A stretch of 64,000 bases of DNA, taken from Arenibacter arenosicollis (GTDB taxonomy: Bacteria; Bacteroidota; Bacteroidia; Flavobacteriales; Flavobacteriaceae). The notes below the pieces were generated by a model. That model was not told where the DNA came from. It ran no database searches and worked only from the letters and a program-made list of their open reading frames with translations. A program made the translations under genes and the position numbers. Positions 19,083 through 27,200 of the stretch are shown in pieces (position 1 is the stretch's first letter; the number at the start of each line of letters is the position of its first letter). The DNA is taken from positions 16,155-80,154 of the forward strand of contig NZ_JACLHY010000023.1 of NCBI RefSeq assembly GCF_014397245.1. Reading direction: 5' to 3'.

Positions 19083-19262
19083 ATGCTATATAAACTATAT
19101 CCTTTATTGCTACAATTGCCTATAGGCACACGAAACCCGGATGACAATAAACCTATTGATCTTACAAGTCCGTTTGATGTCATTGTTTATATTATTCTCC
19201 CTGTACTAGTCATCGTATTATATATTATATGGAAAAGGAAGAAGAAAAAAGATAAGAATTGA
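19083..19262 (+). CDS. Small conserved-looking membrane protein
   Basis: Starting at ATG 19083 the product is 59 aa: MLYKLYPLLLQLPIGTRNPD, a DPxD-like polar segment, one transmembrane helix (VIVYIILPVLVIVLYII) and a Lys-rich tail (KRKKKKDK). The Asn/Asp-Pro motif, single helix and basic tail make a convincing one-pass membrane protein, and I recall similar short proteins in other flavobacteria; some carry an unsupported adenylosuccinate-synthetase name. A longer reading from TTG 19056 is possible. Function unknown. Confidence 0.6.
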   Translation: MLYKLYPLLLQLPIGTRNPDDNKPIDLTSPFDVIVYIILPVLVIVLYIIWKRKKKKDKN

Positions 19263-19608
19263 ATTACGCAGACTGAGAAATAGATCTACCCATTATTAAA
19301 AAAACCAATACTTTTGCACGCTTAAAAATAATTCCACCTAAGATTGAACAAAGAGCGGTATAGTGGAACGAAAAAGTAAGCCAAAAATATTTCTTTAATC
19401 ACCAATTAATTGGTTTAGTATTCCCCCGCTTTAAAATCTCACCTTTTACAATCTCCAGAAAATCAAGGTTTTTTTGGTACTAAGCGTATACTTCCAAACA
19501 GTCTCATAAAACGGCCGTTTTCAAGTACACTTAAATAATTAATTATAGCCGTATATTAGTCCAATCATATCACCCATTAGTGTACTTAAGCTTAAAAAAC
19601 TTAGCAGT

Positions 19609-20472
19609 CTGAACAACATACCCAACATATCATTTAAAAGCGAAAAAAATGAAAAGGAATTTGAGTTCCTTAATCTATCCCAGCTATTTGCCAAAATAAG
19701 GACAGGCTTAGATCACGATCCCAATAAACCCCATAGGCTTAGCTTTTTTGCCTTGTTGATCGTTACCAAAGGTTCGGGAAGCCATCATGTTGATTTGAAA
19801 GAATATCCATTAAGAAAAGGTACAATATTAAAAATAGCAAAGGGACAAGTACATGCTTTTGAAGAAAATCCGAGTTACGACGGATTCCTCATTGTGTTTA
19901 CCGAAGAATTTGTGCTCCAATATTTTTCAAAATCATCGATCGAGTTTATATCACATCTCTATAATTATCATATTTCCAAAACTGCTGTAGATGGCAGCAA
20001 TTTTAATGAATCGTTTATTGGGCAGTTAAAAGATGAACTGGAAGCAGAAAACACCTATGCTCAAAAAAATATTGTGGCTAAACTTCTAGAATTGTATTTA
20101 CTAAAGTTGGAACGCCTTACGCAGGCAGATGATTCACCAAAACAACTCCAAAAGCATTATCCATTATTTCTTGAGTTTAAAAATTTAGTGGAAGAAAAGT
20201 ATACTACCACCAGAAATGTCAAGGATTATGCGGATATGCTCTCAATTTCTACAAAGCATTTGAATGGAATAGTGAAAGAATTTACACTAAATTCTGCCAA
20301 ACATTTTATAGATAATTTAGTGATTCTTGAAACTAAAAGAGCCATTGCAAGTTCCAATTACAGTTTAAAGGAAATTGGATATGCAGTGGGTTTCGATGAA
20401 GTTACTAATTTCACCAAATTCTTTAAAAAGCATACTGGCAATACCCCTAAACAGTTCAAATCCAACTTATAG
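19609..20472 (+). CDS. AraC-family transcriptional regulator, start codon unclear
   Basis: The C-terminal 100 residues hold two helix-turn-helix motifs (VKDYADMLSISTKHLNGIVK and LKEIGYAVGFDEVTNFTKFF, then HTGNTPKQFK), the AraC/XylS DNA-binding domain. The N-terminal part is a cupin-like sensor (VTKGSGSHHVDLKEY, GTILKIAKGQVHAF). The frame is open from 19549, and sensor-like residues (NNIPNISFKSEKNEKEFEFL) extend well before the first TTG at 19753. No ATG is available upstream, so the start is either a rare codon such as CTG 19609 or the ATG has mutated. The gene lies about 100 bp before the MoaF-like/QorB-like pair and probably controls it. Confidence 0.75.
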   Translation: MNNIPNISFKSEKNEKEFEFLNLSQLFAKIRTGLDHDPNKPHRLSFFALLIVTKGSGSHHVDLKEYPLRKGTILKIAKGQVHAFEENPSYDGFLIVFTEEFVLQYFSKSSIEFISHLYNYHISKTAVDGSNFNESFIGQLKDELEAENTYAQKNIVAKLLELYLLKLERLTQADDSPKQLQKHYPLFLEFKNLVEEKYTTTRNVKDYADMLSISTKHLNGIVKEFTLNSAKHFIDNLVILETKRAIASSNYSLKEIGYAVGFDEVTNFTKFFKKHTGNTPKQFKSNL

Positions 20473-20570
20473 AGGTTACATTCCCACATTTACCATTCTT
20501 ATCCGAAGATTTACCTACCGCATTATTCTGAATTGGCCCAATTTTGTACCAAACTTTAAAATCATAGAAA

Positions 20571-21020
20571 ATGGAAACAAAATTAGTTACATTTATTTGT
20601 CTTGCTCTATTCAGTGTTGGACTTAGCTCGGCTCAAAGCAAAACCGCGGAAGAAAATAAATTTCAGTTCGGTCAGCCCGAGCATTTCTTGGATGGTTATT
20701 CATTGAATTTCCAGTATCAGGATGGTACTGCCATACATATGGAATTTTACAATGGCAAAGCAAAATATGAGTGGGTCGCAGGACCGGCAAAAGGCAATGG
20801 AAACAAGGATATTCTTTATCGTTCCCGTAAAATTGGCAATAATCTTTATTGGATCAACTGGCACGAAATAGATAAAAAAGACTATTTAACCCTTGTTTTT
20901 GATTTTGATAAAATGCTTGTGCACAGTTCTATTATAGTTGGTTATGAAAACAAGCCTGAAAGGAACTTAATAACCGTATTCAAAAGTGGAATTATTGATC
21001 ATTTAAAAACAGCTGAATAA
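20571..21020 (+). CDS. Secreted MoaF-like beta-barrel protein
   Basis: A 149-aa protein with a signal peptide (VTFICLALFSVGLSSAQS). The mature part resembles the MoaF/phenolic-acid-decarboxylase-like calycin barrel: FQYQDGTAIHMEFYNG, YRSRKIGNNLYWINWHE, LTLVFDFDKMLVHSS. Such proteins bind small ligands or modify phenolics; the reaction here is unknown. It follows the AraC regulator and precedes the QorB-like gene by 44 bp, which suggests an operon for response to a quinone or aromatic compound. The family call rests on motif memory and is moderate. Confidence 0.65.
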   Translation: METKLVTFICLALFSVGLSSAQSKTAEENKFQFGQPEHFLDGYSLNFQYQDGTAIHMEFYNGKAKYEWVAGPAKGNGNKDILYRSRKIGNNLYWINWHEIDKKDYLTLVFDFDKMLVHSSIIVGYENKPERNLITVFKSGIIDHLKTAE

Positions 21021-21064
21021 TTTGAAAAAGAATTGGGCAATTAATTGAATCAAAAATAGCAATT

Positions 21065-21913
21065 ATGAAAATTGCGGTAACATCGGCAAGCGGACAATTG
21101 GGGGCAGCAGTTGTAAAACAGCTTATAAAGGAAATAGGGAAAGAGAATGTAATAGGCATAGCCCGTACCCCTGAAAAGGCCAAACATCTTGGTGTTGAAA
21201 TTAGAAAGGGAAACTACAACAATCGTCAGGATTTTGATAGGGCCCTACAAGGTGTGGATGCCGTTCTTTTGGTTTCGGGTATGGACGATCCCAAAAAAAG
21301 AATCGAACAACATAGAAATGTCATTGAAGCGGCAAAACAAAATGGAGTGCAAAAAATTGTATACACCAGTATTGTAGGGGACGAAAATAAAACCGCATTC
21401 AGCCCTGTGGTACAAAGCAATCGCGAGAGCGAAAAAGATGTACGGGCCTCTGGATTGGAATGGGTGATCGGCAGAAATTGTATATATATAGAACCGGACC
21501 TTGAGTATATTGACAACTATGTAGAAGAGGGCGAGATTAGAAATTGTGCTGCAGATGGGAGATGTGCTTATACCAGTAGGGAAGAATTGGGTTACGCCTA
21601 TGCGCAAATGCTTCTCAATGCTAAGCATAACGGGCAAGTTTATAAGCTTGTGGGCGAGGCCATTACCCAGGCAGATTTAGCAAGAATTATTAATCAGGTA
21701 TATGGTACAAATCTGACCTATAATCCTGTTTCGGTAGAGGCTTATGAACAAGAAAGAAAAGAAGCCTTAGGCGATTTTATTGGAACTATAATAGCCGGTA
21801 TCTACGAAGGGATTAAAATAGGTGCCAACGATGTAAGTTCCGATTTTGAAAAAGCAGCAGGAAGACAGCATAAAACAGCCGTTGAAATGATCGAAACAAT
21901 AAAAAATTTATAG
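21065..21913 (+). CDS. NmrA/QorB-like NAD(P)H:quinone oxidoreductase
   Basis: A 282-aa atypical SDR. SASGQLGAAVV (residues 7-17) is the dinucleotide loop; ARTPEKA suggests NADPH preference; GNYNNRQDFDRALQGVDAVLLVSG and VYTSIVG follow in QorB order; GRNCIYIEPDLEYI and YTSREELGYAYAQML match the QorB C-terminal half. QorB-like proteins reduce quinones with NADPH. The ATG lies 44 bp after the MoaF-like stop, and the next ATG (21917) 3 bp after this stop, so these genes form one operon. Confidence 0.85.
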   Translation: MKIAVTSASGQLGAAVVKQLIKEIGKENVIGIARTPEKAKHLGVEIRKGNYNNRQDFDRALQGVDAVLLVSGMDDPKKRIEQHRNVIEAAKQNGVQKIVYTSIVGDENKTAFSPVVQSNRESEKDVRASGLEWVIGRNCIYIEPDLEYIDNYVEEGEIRNCAADGRCAYTSREELGYAYAQMLLNAKHNGQVYKLVGEAITQADLARIINQVYGTNLTYNPVSVEAYEQERKEALGDFIGTIIAGIYEGIKIGANDVSSDFEKAAGRQHKTAVEMIETIKNL

Positions 21914-21916
21914 ATA

Positions 21917-22093
21917 ATGAAACTAGAAAAGAAGCAAAAAATGGTTGCTCCATTTATGGCAGCCAACAAAATAGTAAAATTCACCTTGCTTTTATTGGGG
22001 ATTATTTTTTTAAATGCATGTCAAAATTCCACAGAAAATAGCATACCTCAAGAACAAGGACAAGGACAAGAACATCCGAATCTTAAAAATTAA
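21917..22093 (+). pseudogene. Lipoprotein leader of a frameshifted hydrolase (5' part)
   Basis: From ATG 21917 the frame encodes a lipoprotein signal (FTLLLLGIIFLNAC) and a Gln-rich linker ending HPNLKN, then TAA at 22091-22093. The next frame runs LKNQSAEFTPEIIKLNENVY into the metallo-beta-lactamase domain. The junction is at A-runs (TTAAAAATTAAAAAATC), so a one-base indel has split one gene. Sequencing error, decay or slippage-mediated on/off switching are all possible. Confidence 0.6.
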
Positions 22094-22131
22094 AAAATCA
22101 AAGTGCTGAATTTACACCTGAGATTATAAAA

Positions 22132-23340
22132 TTGAATGAAAACGTTTATGTAGCCGTGGGCTATGATGGTTCCAATGCCTCTATGGTCATAGGTGAGCAG
22201 GGAGTGGTGATCATTGATGCACTTCGCGCTTTGGGAGCTGCGGAAAAGGTAGCCGAAGAGTTCCGTAAAGTAAGCAATAAACCTGTACAGGCCCTTATTT
22301 ACACCCATGGGCATTTAGATCATACAGGAGGCACCTCTGCGTTTATTGGCAATAGTAAAGATGTTAAGGTTATTGCAAGGGAGGGCTTTAAGAATGAGTT
22401 GCAGGAACATTCCCCGATAGAACCCATCCTAAAACAACGAAACGCACGACAGTTTGGGCGCGATTTACCAGCTAAAGATATTATTAATAGAGGTGTGGCC
22501 CCCGGTATTACTTCAACAGACAGGGCTGGAAAAGGGTATATAGAACCCAATATTACATTTAAAGACTCTATGTTGGTGACGCTTGCAGGTTTGGATTTTG
22601 AGCTACATGCGGCCGATGGAGAAACAAATGACGAGCTCTTTGTATGGATTCCTGACCTGGAAACATTATTCACAGGAGATAACTACTACAAATCCTTTCC
22701 AAACTTGTATGCCATTCGAGGTTCTCAATATAGGGATGTTAAATCTTGGGGAGAATCGATTCGAAAAATGAGTACTTACCCAGTGGAGCACCTTGTACCG
22801 GGCCATACACGCCCACTCTCAGGAAAATCAGTTGTTCATCAAAATTTATCAAATTACTCATCTGCCATTCTAAGTGTATACACCCAAACAATAGAAGCCA
22901 TGAACAAGGGCTATACCCTGCAACAAACAGTTGATAGCGTTAGCTTATCGGATTCATTGGCAGAACAACCAAACTTGCAAGAGTTTTATGGTTCTGTACC
23001 TTGGGGGATTCGTTCTATATATCTACACTATGTTGGTTGGTTTGATGGAAATCCTACAAATCTTTACCCCCTTTCATCCTCACAAGAAGCGAAAAACATA
23101 ATTGAATTGGCAGGAGGTGAAAGTAAGGTTTTTGCAGAACTAAATAGAGCTACAAAGGAAGGTAATTATCAATGGGGATTACAGTTGGCCGATTATCTAC
23201 TCCAGACCGATTATGAAAGGACGAAAGTCATTGAAGCTAAGGTAAGGTTGTTAAGGGCTTTGGCATCACAACAAATAAATGCACCTGCCAGAAACTACTA
23301 TCTCTCCTATGCCTATGAATTGGAGAAGAACAGGATTTAA
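22132..23340 (+). CDS. Alkyl-sulfatase-like metallo-beta-lactamase-fold hydrolase (3' part of frameshifted gene)
   Basis: About 402 codons from a TTG; the natural start is the lipoprotein leader at 21917 in another frame. The MBL motif THGHLDHTGG (near residue 63) and later His/Asp metal ligands (ADGETNDE, FTGDNYY, VPGHTRPL) match BDS1/SdsA-type alkyl sulfatases, as do YAIRGSQYRD and the dimerisation region ending YLSYAYELEK. The C-terminal SCP2-like domain of full SdsA1 (about 650 aa) is absent. With its leader the enzyme would be a surface hydrolase of sulfate esters. It closes the AraC/MoaF/QorB operon. Confidence 0.78.
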   Translation: MNENVYVAVGYDGSNASMVIGEQGVVIIDALRALGAAEKVAEEFRKVSNKPVQALIYTHGHLDHTGGTSAFIGNSKDVKVIAREGFKNELQEHSPIEPILKQRNARQFGRDLPAKDIINRGVAPGITSTDRAGKGYIEPNITFKDSMLVTLAGLDFELHAADGETNDELFVWIPDLETLFTGDNYYKSFPNLYAIRGSQYRDVKSWGESIRKMSTYPVEHLVPGHTRPLSGKSVVHQNLSNYSSAILSVYTQTIEAMNKGYTLQQTVDSVSLSDSLAEQPNLQEFYGSVPWGIRSIYLHYVGWFDGNPTNLYPLSSSQEAKNIIELAGGESKVFAELNRATKEGNYQWGLQLADYLLQTDYERTKVIEAKVRLLRALASQQINAPARNYYLSYAYELEKNRI

Positions 23341-23371
23341 CTTTAATATTGATGGAACAAACTTATTAATT

Positions 23372-23410
23372 TATAAACTGGAGGTCAAGGGATCTCGCCC
23401 CTCTCGCTAC
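23372..23410 (+). repeat. tRNA 3'-half copy, attachment-site-like (copy 3)
   Basis: TATAAACTGGAGGTCAAGGG, then ATCTCGCCCCTCTCGCTAC. It is the most degenerate copy, but the acceptor end (CTCTCGCTACA) is identical to copy 1, and the following AAGTTTTTAAAAA and terminator match copy 2. Confidence 0.5.
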
Positions 23411-23434
23411 AAAATTTAAGTTTTTAAAAATCAA

Positions 23435-23462
23435 CGGATTGGCAATACCCAATCCGTTTTTT
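23435..23462 (+). terminator. Rho-independent terminator after att copy 3
   Basis: Stem CGGATTGG...CCAATCCG plus eight or more T; same stem as at 16919. Confidence 0.7.
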
Positions 23463-23687
23463 TTATGGATTATATACAAGAAGCATTGTCAATATTAGAT
23501 TATATTCCCAAAGGGCCTAGCCTATTGCCATGTCCGTGCGCTCTTTTGTAGAACTGTTAAATGGGATGAGAACAGCCTACCATAAATTAAAACATCAAGC
23601 ACTGAAATTTTGACAGGATTGATTCTTCAAACAATCTATCCGCTGCCCTTGGCAAGAAGTCTGTGGATTAAATTCATATTATGCAAC

Positions 23688-24098
23688 TCATAGCATTGAT
23701 TTTGACAGATCCACTTCAATCCACATTTTGTGTTTTCTTATTAAATGGTAAATGTCAAAAGGAAGCTTTTGCCCCTCCAAAATCTTGCGATAATCGTCCA
23801 CCTCTGCACGTTCCCTTTGCGAAAATTTTTTGAGTGTTGTAGCACCATTGTCCAATGAGGGCATTTCCATGTCCTCCATCTCTGGCTTTAATTCGCCTTT
23901 AGCGGGTAAAGCGGCCCTTACCTTATTCTTTAAGGCTTCCCCGAATTTTTTCCATTCCTTGGATTTTCGCCGGAAATAATGAATTCGCTTTTTGTTATCT
24001 GTACTGTTGGCGGCATTATGATAGGCTTTTTCCACTTCCTTATTCCTTCTCATGATTTCCTTGAGTTTTGCAAGGGTTCCTGTGCTTATTGTATCCAT
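23688..24098 (-). CDS. Hypothetical helical protein, possibly DUF2383/PA2169-like
   Basis: A 136-aa, highly charged, helix-rich protein without signal or membrane segment. The N-terminal part (LKEIMRRNKEVEKAYHNAAN, then FRRKSKEWKKFGEALKNKV) has the spacing of the four-helix DUF2383/PA2169 ferritin-like family, but the iron ligands are not clear and the C-terminal half (FDIYHLIRKHKMWIEVDL) does not fit. It lies 130 bp downstream of the giant kinase gene on the same strand and may be transcribed with it. Confidence 0.55.
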   Translation of the reverse strand: MDTISTGTLAKLKEIMRRNKEVEKAYHNAANSTDNKKRIHYFRRKSKEWKKFGEALKNKVRAALPAKGELKPEMEDMEMPSLDNGATTLKKFSQRERAEVDDYRKILEGQKLPFDIYHLIRKHKMWIEVDLSKSML

Positions 24099-24203
24099 AT
24101 TCCTCCGTGTTAATTCCTATCACAAGTATTACAATAAATATGCTGAAAATAAATAAATGGGGTTGACCGTATCGCATATTTTATTGATGCAAAGTATCAT
24201 GAA

Positions 24204-24223
24204 CTGAACAGCTAGCTGTTCAG
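24204..24223. terminator. Perfect 20-bp palindrome downstream of the hybrid kinase
   Basis: CTGAACAGCTAGCTGTTCAG reads the same on both strands and starts 8 bp past the minus-strand stop codon. It could fold as a terminator stem for the kinase gene, but no T-run follows, so a protein-binding operator is equally possible. Confidence 0.35.
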
Positions 24224-24230
24224 TAGTTTC

Positions 24231-27200
24231 TTAGAAGACCGGAATATAGATGTCAAATCTTGCTCCCCGGTCTAATTCACCTTCTACCGTAATGGTCCCA
24301 TTGTGGTTTTCTATAATCCGTTTTACGATGGCAAGACCTATGCCGGAGCCCAAGTAGACCTCCTTCCCGTGGAGACGTTTAAATACCTCGAATATTTGGT
24401 CACCGTATTCGGGCTTGAAGCCTATCCCATTGTCCTCCACTGTGATCTGGCAATACCTTTTGTCCGGTAAAAGATCTTTGATTTCGAGCTTGTTTCCCTT
24501 GGCAATTTTACTTTTTATGGTAATATGCGGAGGATTATCGGGCTTTGAGAATTTTAGGGCATTGGCGATTAGGTTGTACATTAGCTGACGAAATTGGTAA
24601 GGAATCACTTTTACCGTGTCCATTTCTTCGCAATTTATCGTTGCCTTTTTTTCATCAATCAGCCCTTCAAATTCCCTTATTACCTCCTCGGTTATTGCAC
24701 CAAGATTGGTCTCTACAAACTTTCTCTCAGCCGAACCTAGGCGTGAGAAATCAAGTAGGTCCTTGATAAGTCCCCTCATCTGTTCGGAAACCGCATATAC
24801 CCTTTGGAAATAACCTTTGCCCTTATCGGTCAGGCCATCGCTCTCCCCATCCGAAATACGTCCTATAAAAGTTTGTATTTTTCGTAAAGGTTCTTGCAGG
24901 TCGTGACTGGCCACATATGTGAACGCTTCCAGTTCCTTGATCAGCCTTTTCAATTCGGAGTTACTAACCTGAAGTGCGTCGTTGGAACCCCGCAGCTCCG
25001 CAGTACGTTGTAATACTTGTTCCTCCAGCACATTGGAGTGCATTATGTAAGTCTCTTGATTACGGTTTCTTGTCGATATCTGCTCGGTAATATCCGTGGA
25101 AACGCCTATCCACATTTGGAAATCGCCTTTCTCGTCCGTTATAGGGGATGCGATATTCAGGTGCCATATATAGTCGCCGTTCTTGTTCAGAAAACGCATT
25201 TCCATTTCCAGGTTGGTCCCAGTTTCCAACGCGATTTCAAGACGTTTACCAAATTCCTCAACCTCTTCGGGATGCATAATCTTATGGTAGCCCAGTTCCT
25301 TTAATTCCTTGAAATCCAACCCAGTGAATTCCAACCAGTTTTTATTAAAATATGTGACGTTTCCGGCTATATCCGCATTGCTGATTTTTGAGGGCATCAG
25401 GTCTGCCATTTGGCGAAAATGGGACTCGCTTTCCCGTAATTTTTGATGCAATACGGCCTGTGGCGTAACTTCATTGGCTATAATCGCCACGCCTTCTATT
25501 TCGCCCTGTAGGTTACGTTGTGCCTGGTACATAAAAGTATAATATTCAATTCCCGCTTGCCCGTTCCTAACCCGTGTAATCGGGGCTTCGTAGGCATTAG
25601 CAGACTTACCAGTTCTGTAAACACCCAGTAAAAGTTTTTCAAATCCTTGTTCGGCCGCCTCGGGCAGGACCTCAAAAAGCGATTTCCCAATTATCTCCTT
25701 TCCTTTGCCCCACGACTCCAACATGGCATCGTTGGCAATTTCGATGGTCATGTTTTCACCTTTAAGAACAGAAATCAGGGAAGGTGAGGAATGGATCATG
25801 TTGTGGTAACGGTATTCACTTTCTTCCACCAGCTGTCTGGCGCGCACCTTCTCCGTTACCTCGTTCGCAACGGCCATGATACCTGTTACTTTGTTTTGTT
25901 CATTATGTATTGGGTGATACACAAGATTAAAATAACCCATCTCCCCTTTTTCCTTTCTGAGCAACAAGATCTTTAGTTCGACACCATGGTAAGGAACACC
26001 ATTTCGCATCACACCTTCTAAGCGTTCCTTGACCCCTTGGAGCTTTAGTTCGGGCAAGGATTCAAAGAGTGGCCTGCCGATAAAATCCTTTTCTTTTTCT
26101 ACCATCCCTAAATAGGCTTCGTTGGCCAGTTCTACCAAAAATTCCGGTCCTTTTAGGACCATAATAGCTACTGGGGCCTGTAACAACAGATTCTCGAACC
26201 TATCCAGAAGTTCTTTTTCCTTCTGGCGTAGCATTGCTTTTTCAGTAACATCCTCAATGGCCAAAAGAATCAATTTTTCGTCCTCGCTGTCCCTTCTTAT
26301 TTCTCGGGCGTTCAATAGCATGTTCCTCTCCCCGATGTTGGGGTAATTACGGGCTACCTCAAAATTTTCAATGGTTGATTTATGGGGCAGAATATCTTCT
26401 AGAAGGGTTCGGAGGCCCGGAATATCCCATTGCTTGTTCCCCAATTGAAAGATCAGTTTCCCTTCCGTATCTTTCTGGTTTACTTCAAAGGTTCTATAAA
26501 AAGCTTGGTTGGCGGATATTATGCGTAAGCTTCTGTCGAGTACCAACAAAGGTTCGTGTATGGTATCAACAATGCCTTCGGCATAGTCCCTAGCGGCTAA
26601 CAGTTGTTCGTTCAGGCCTATAGTCTCCTGGTGCACCACCATTAGTTCTTCATTGGTACTGTGAAGCTCCTCCTTACTGGTCTCCATTTCCTCATTAAGG
26701 CTCTGTAGTTCCTCGCTACCGCTCATCAGTTCTTCGTTTGCACTTTGCAGTTCCTCGTTGGCCGCCTCCTGTTCTTCTATAATACTGCGCATATCCTCCC
26801 GGGTCTGGGCAAGTTCCTGTTCCAACTGTTCTATATGCAGATCCTTTTGGTTCTTTTTGGATTTTCCACCAATATCTCCTTTCTTGGGTAGTTTTTTGCC
26901 TATTGCCGACAGTGTGCCCTCCCTTAGAACACGATCGTGAAAAAGTACCAAATAATGGGGTTCCACTATATTGGGCAAGGGAATAGCCTCGATACTAATG
27001 TTTCGGGTCTCATCTCCATTAAGCTGCACCGATATGTTTTCTTTTACTACTGCAGTATTTTCTTTTTTTGCCTTGTGCAAAATATTACGCAGCTCGAAGG
27101 CCAAGCCATGTTTCGCCATTCTAAATAAATTGAGACTGGCCTTACCTGGGGCAGGTTCCAGATAACGACCGGTACTGCCCCTAAAATGGACAATGTCCAT

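Noticed and set aside
19056..19262. Adenylosuccinate synthetase
   Set aside because: The protein is a one-helix membrane peptide without any purine-enzyme motif; such names on similar short proteins are unsupported.
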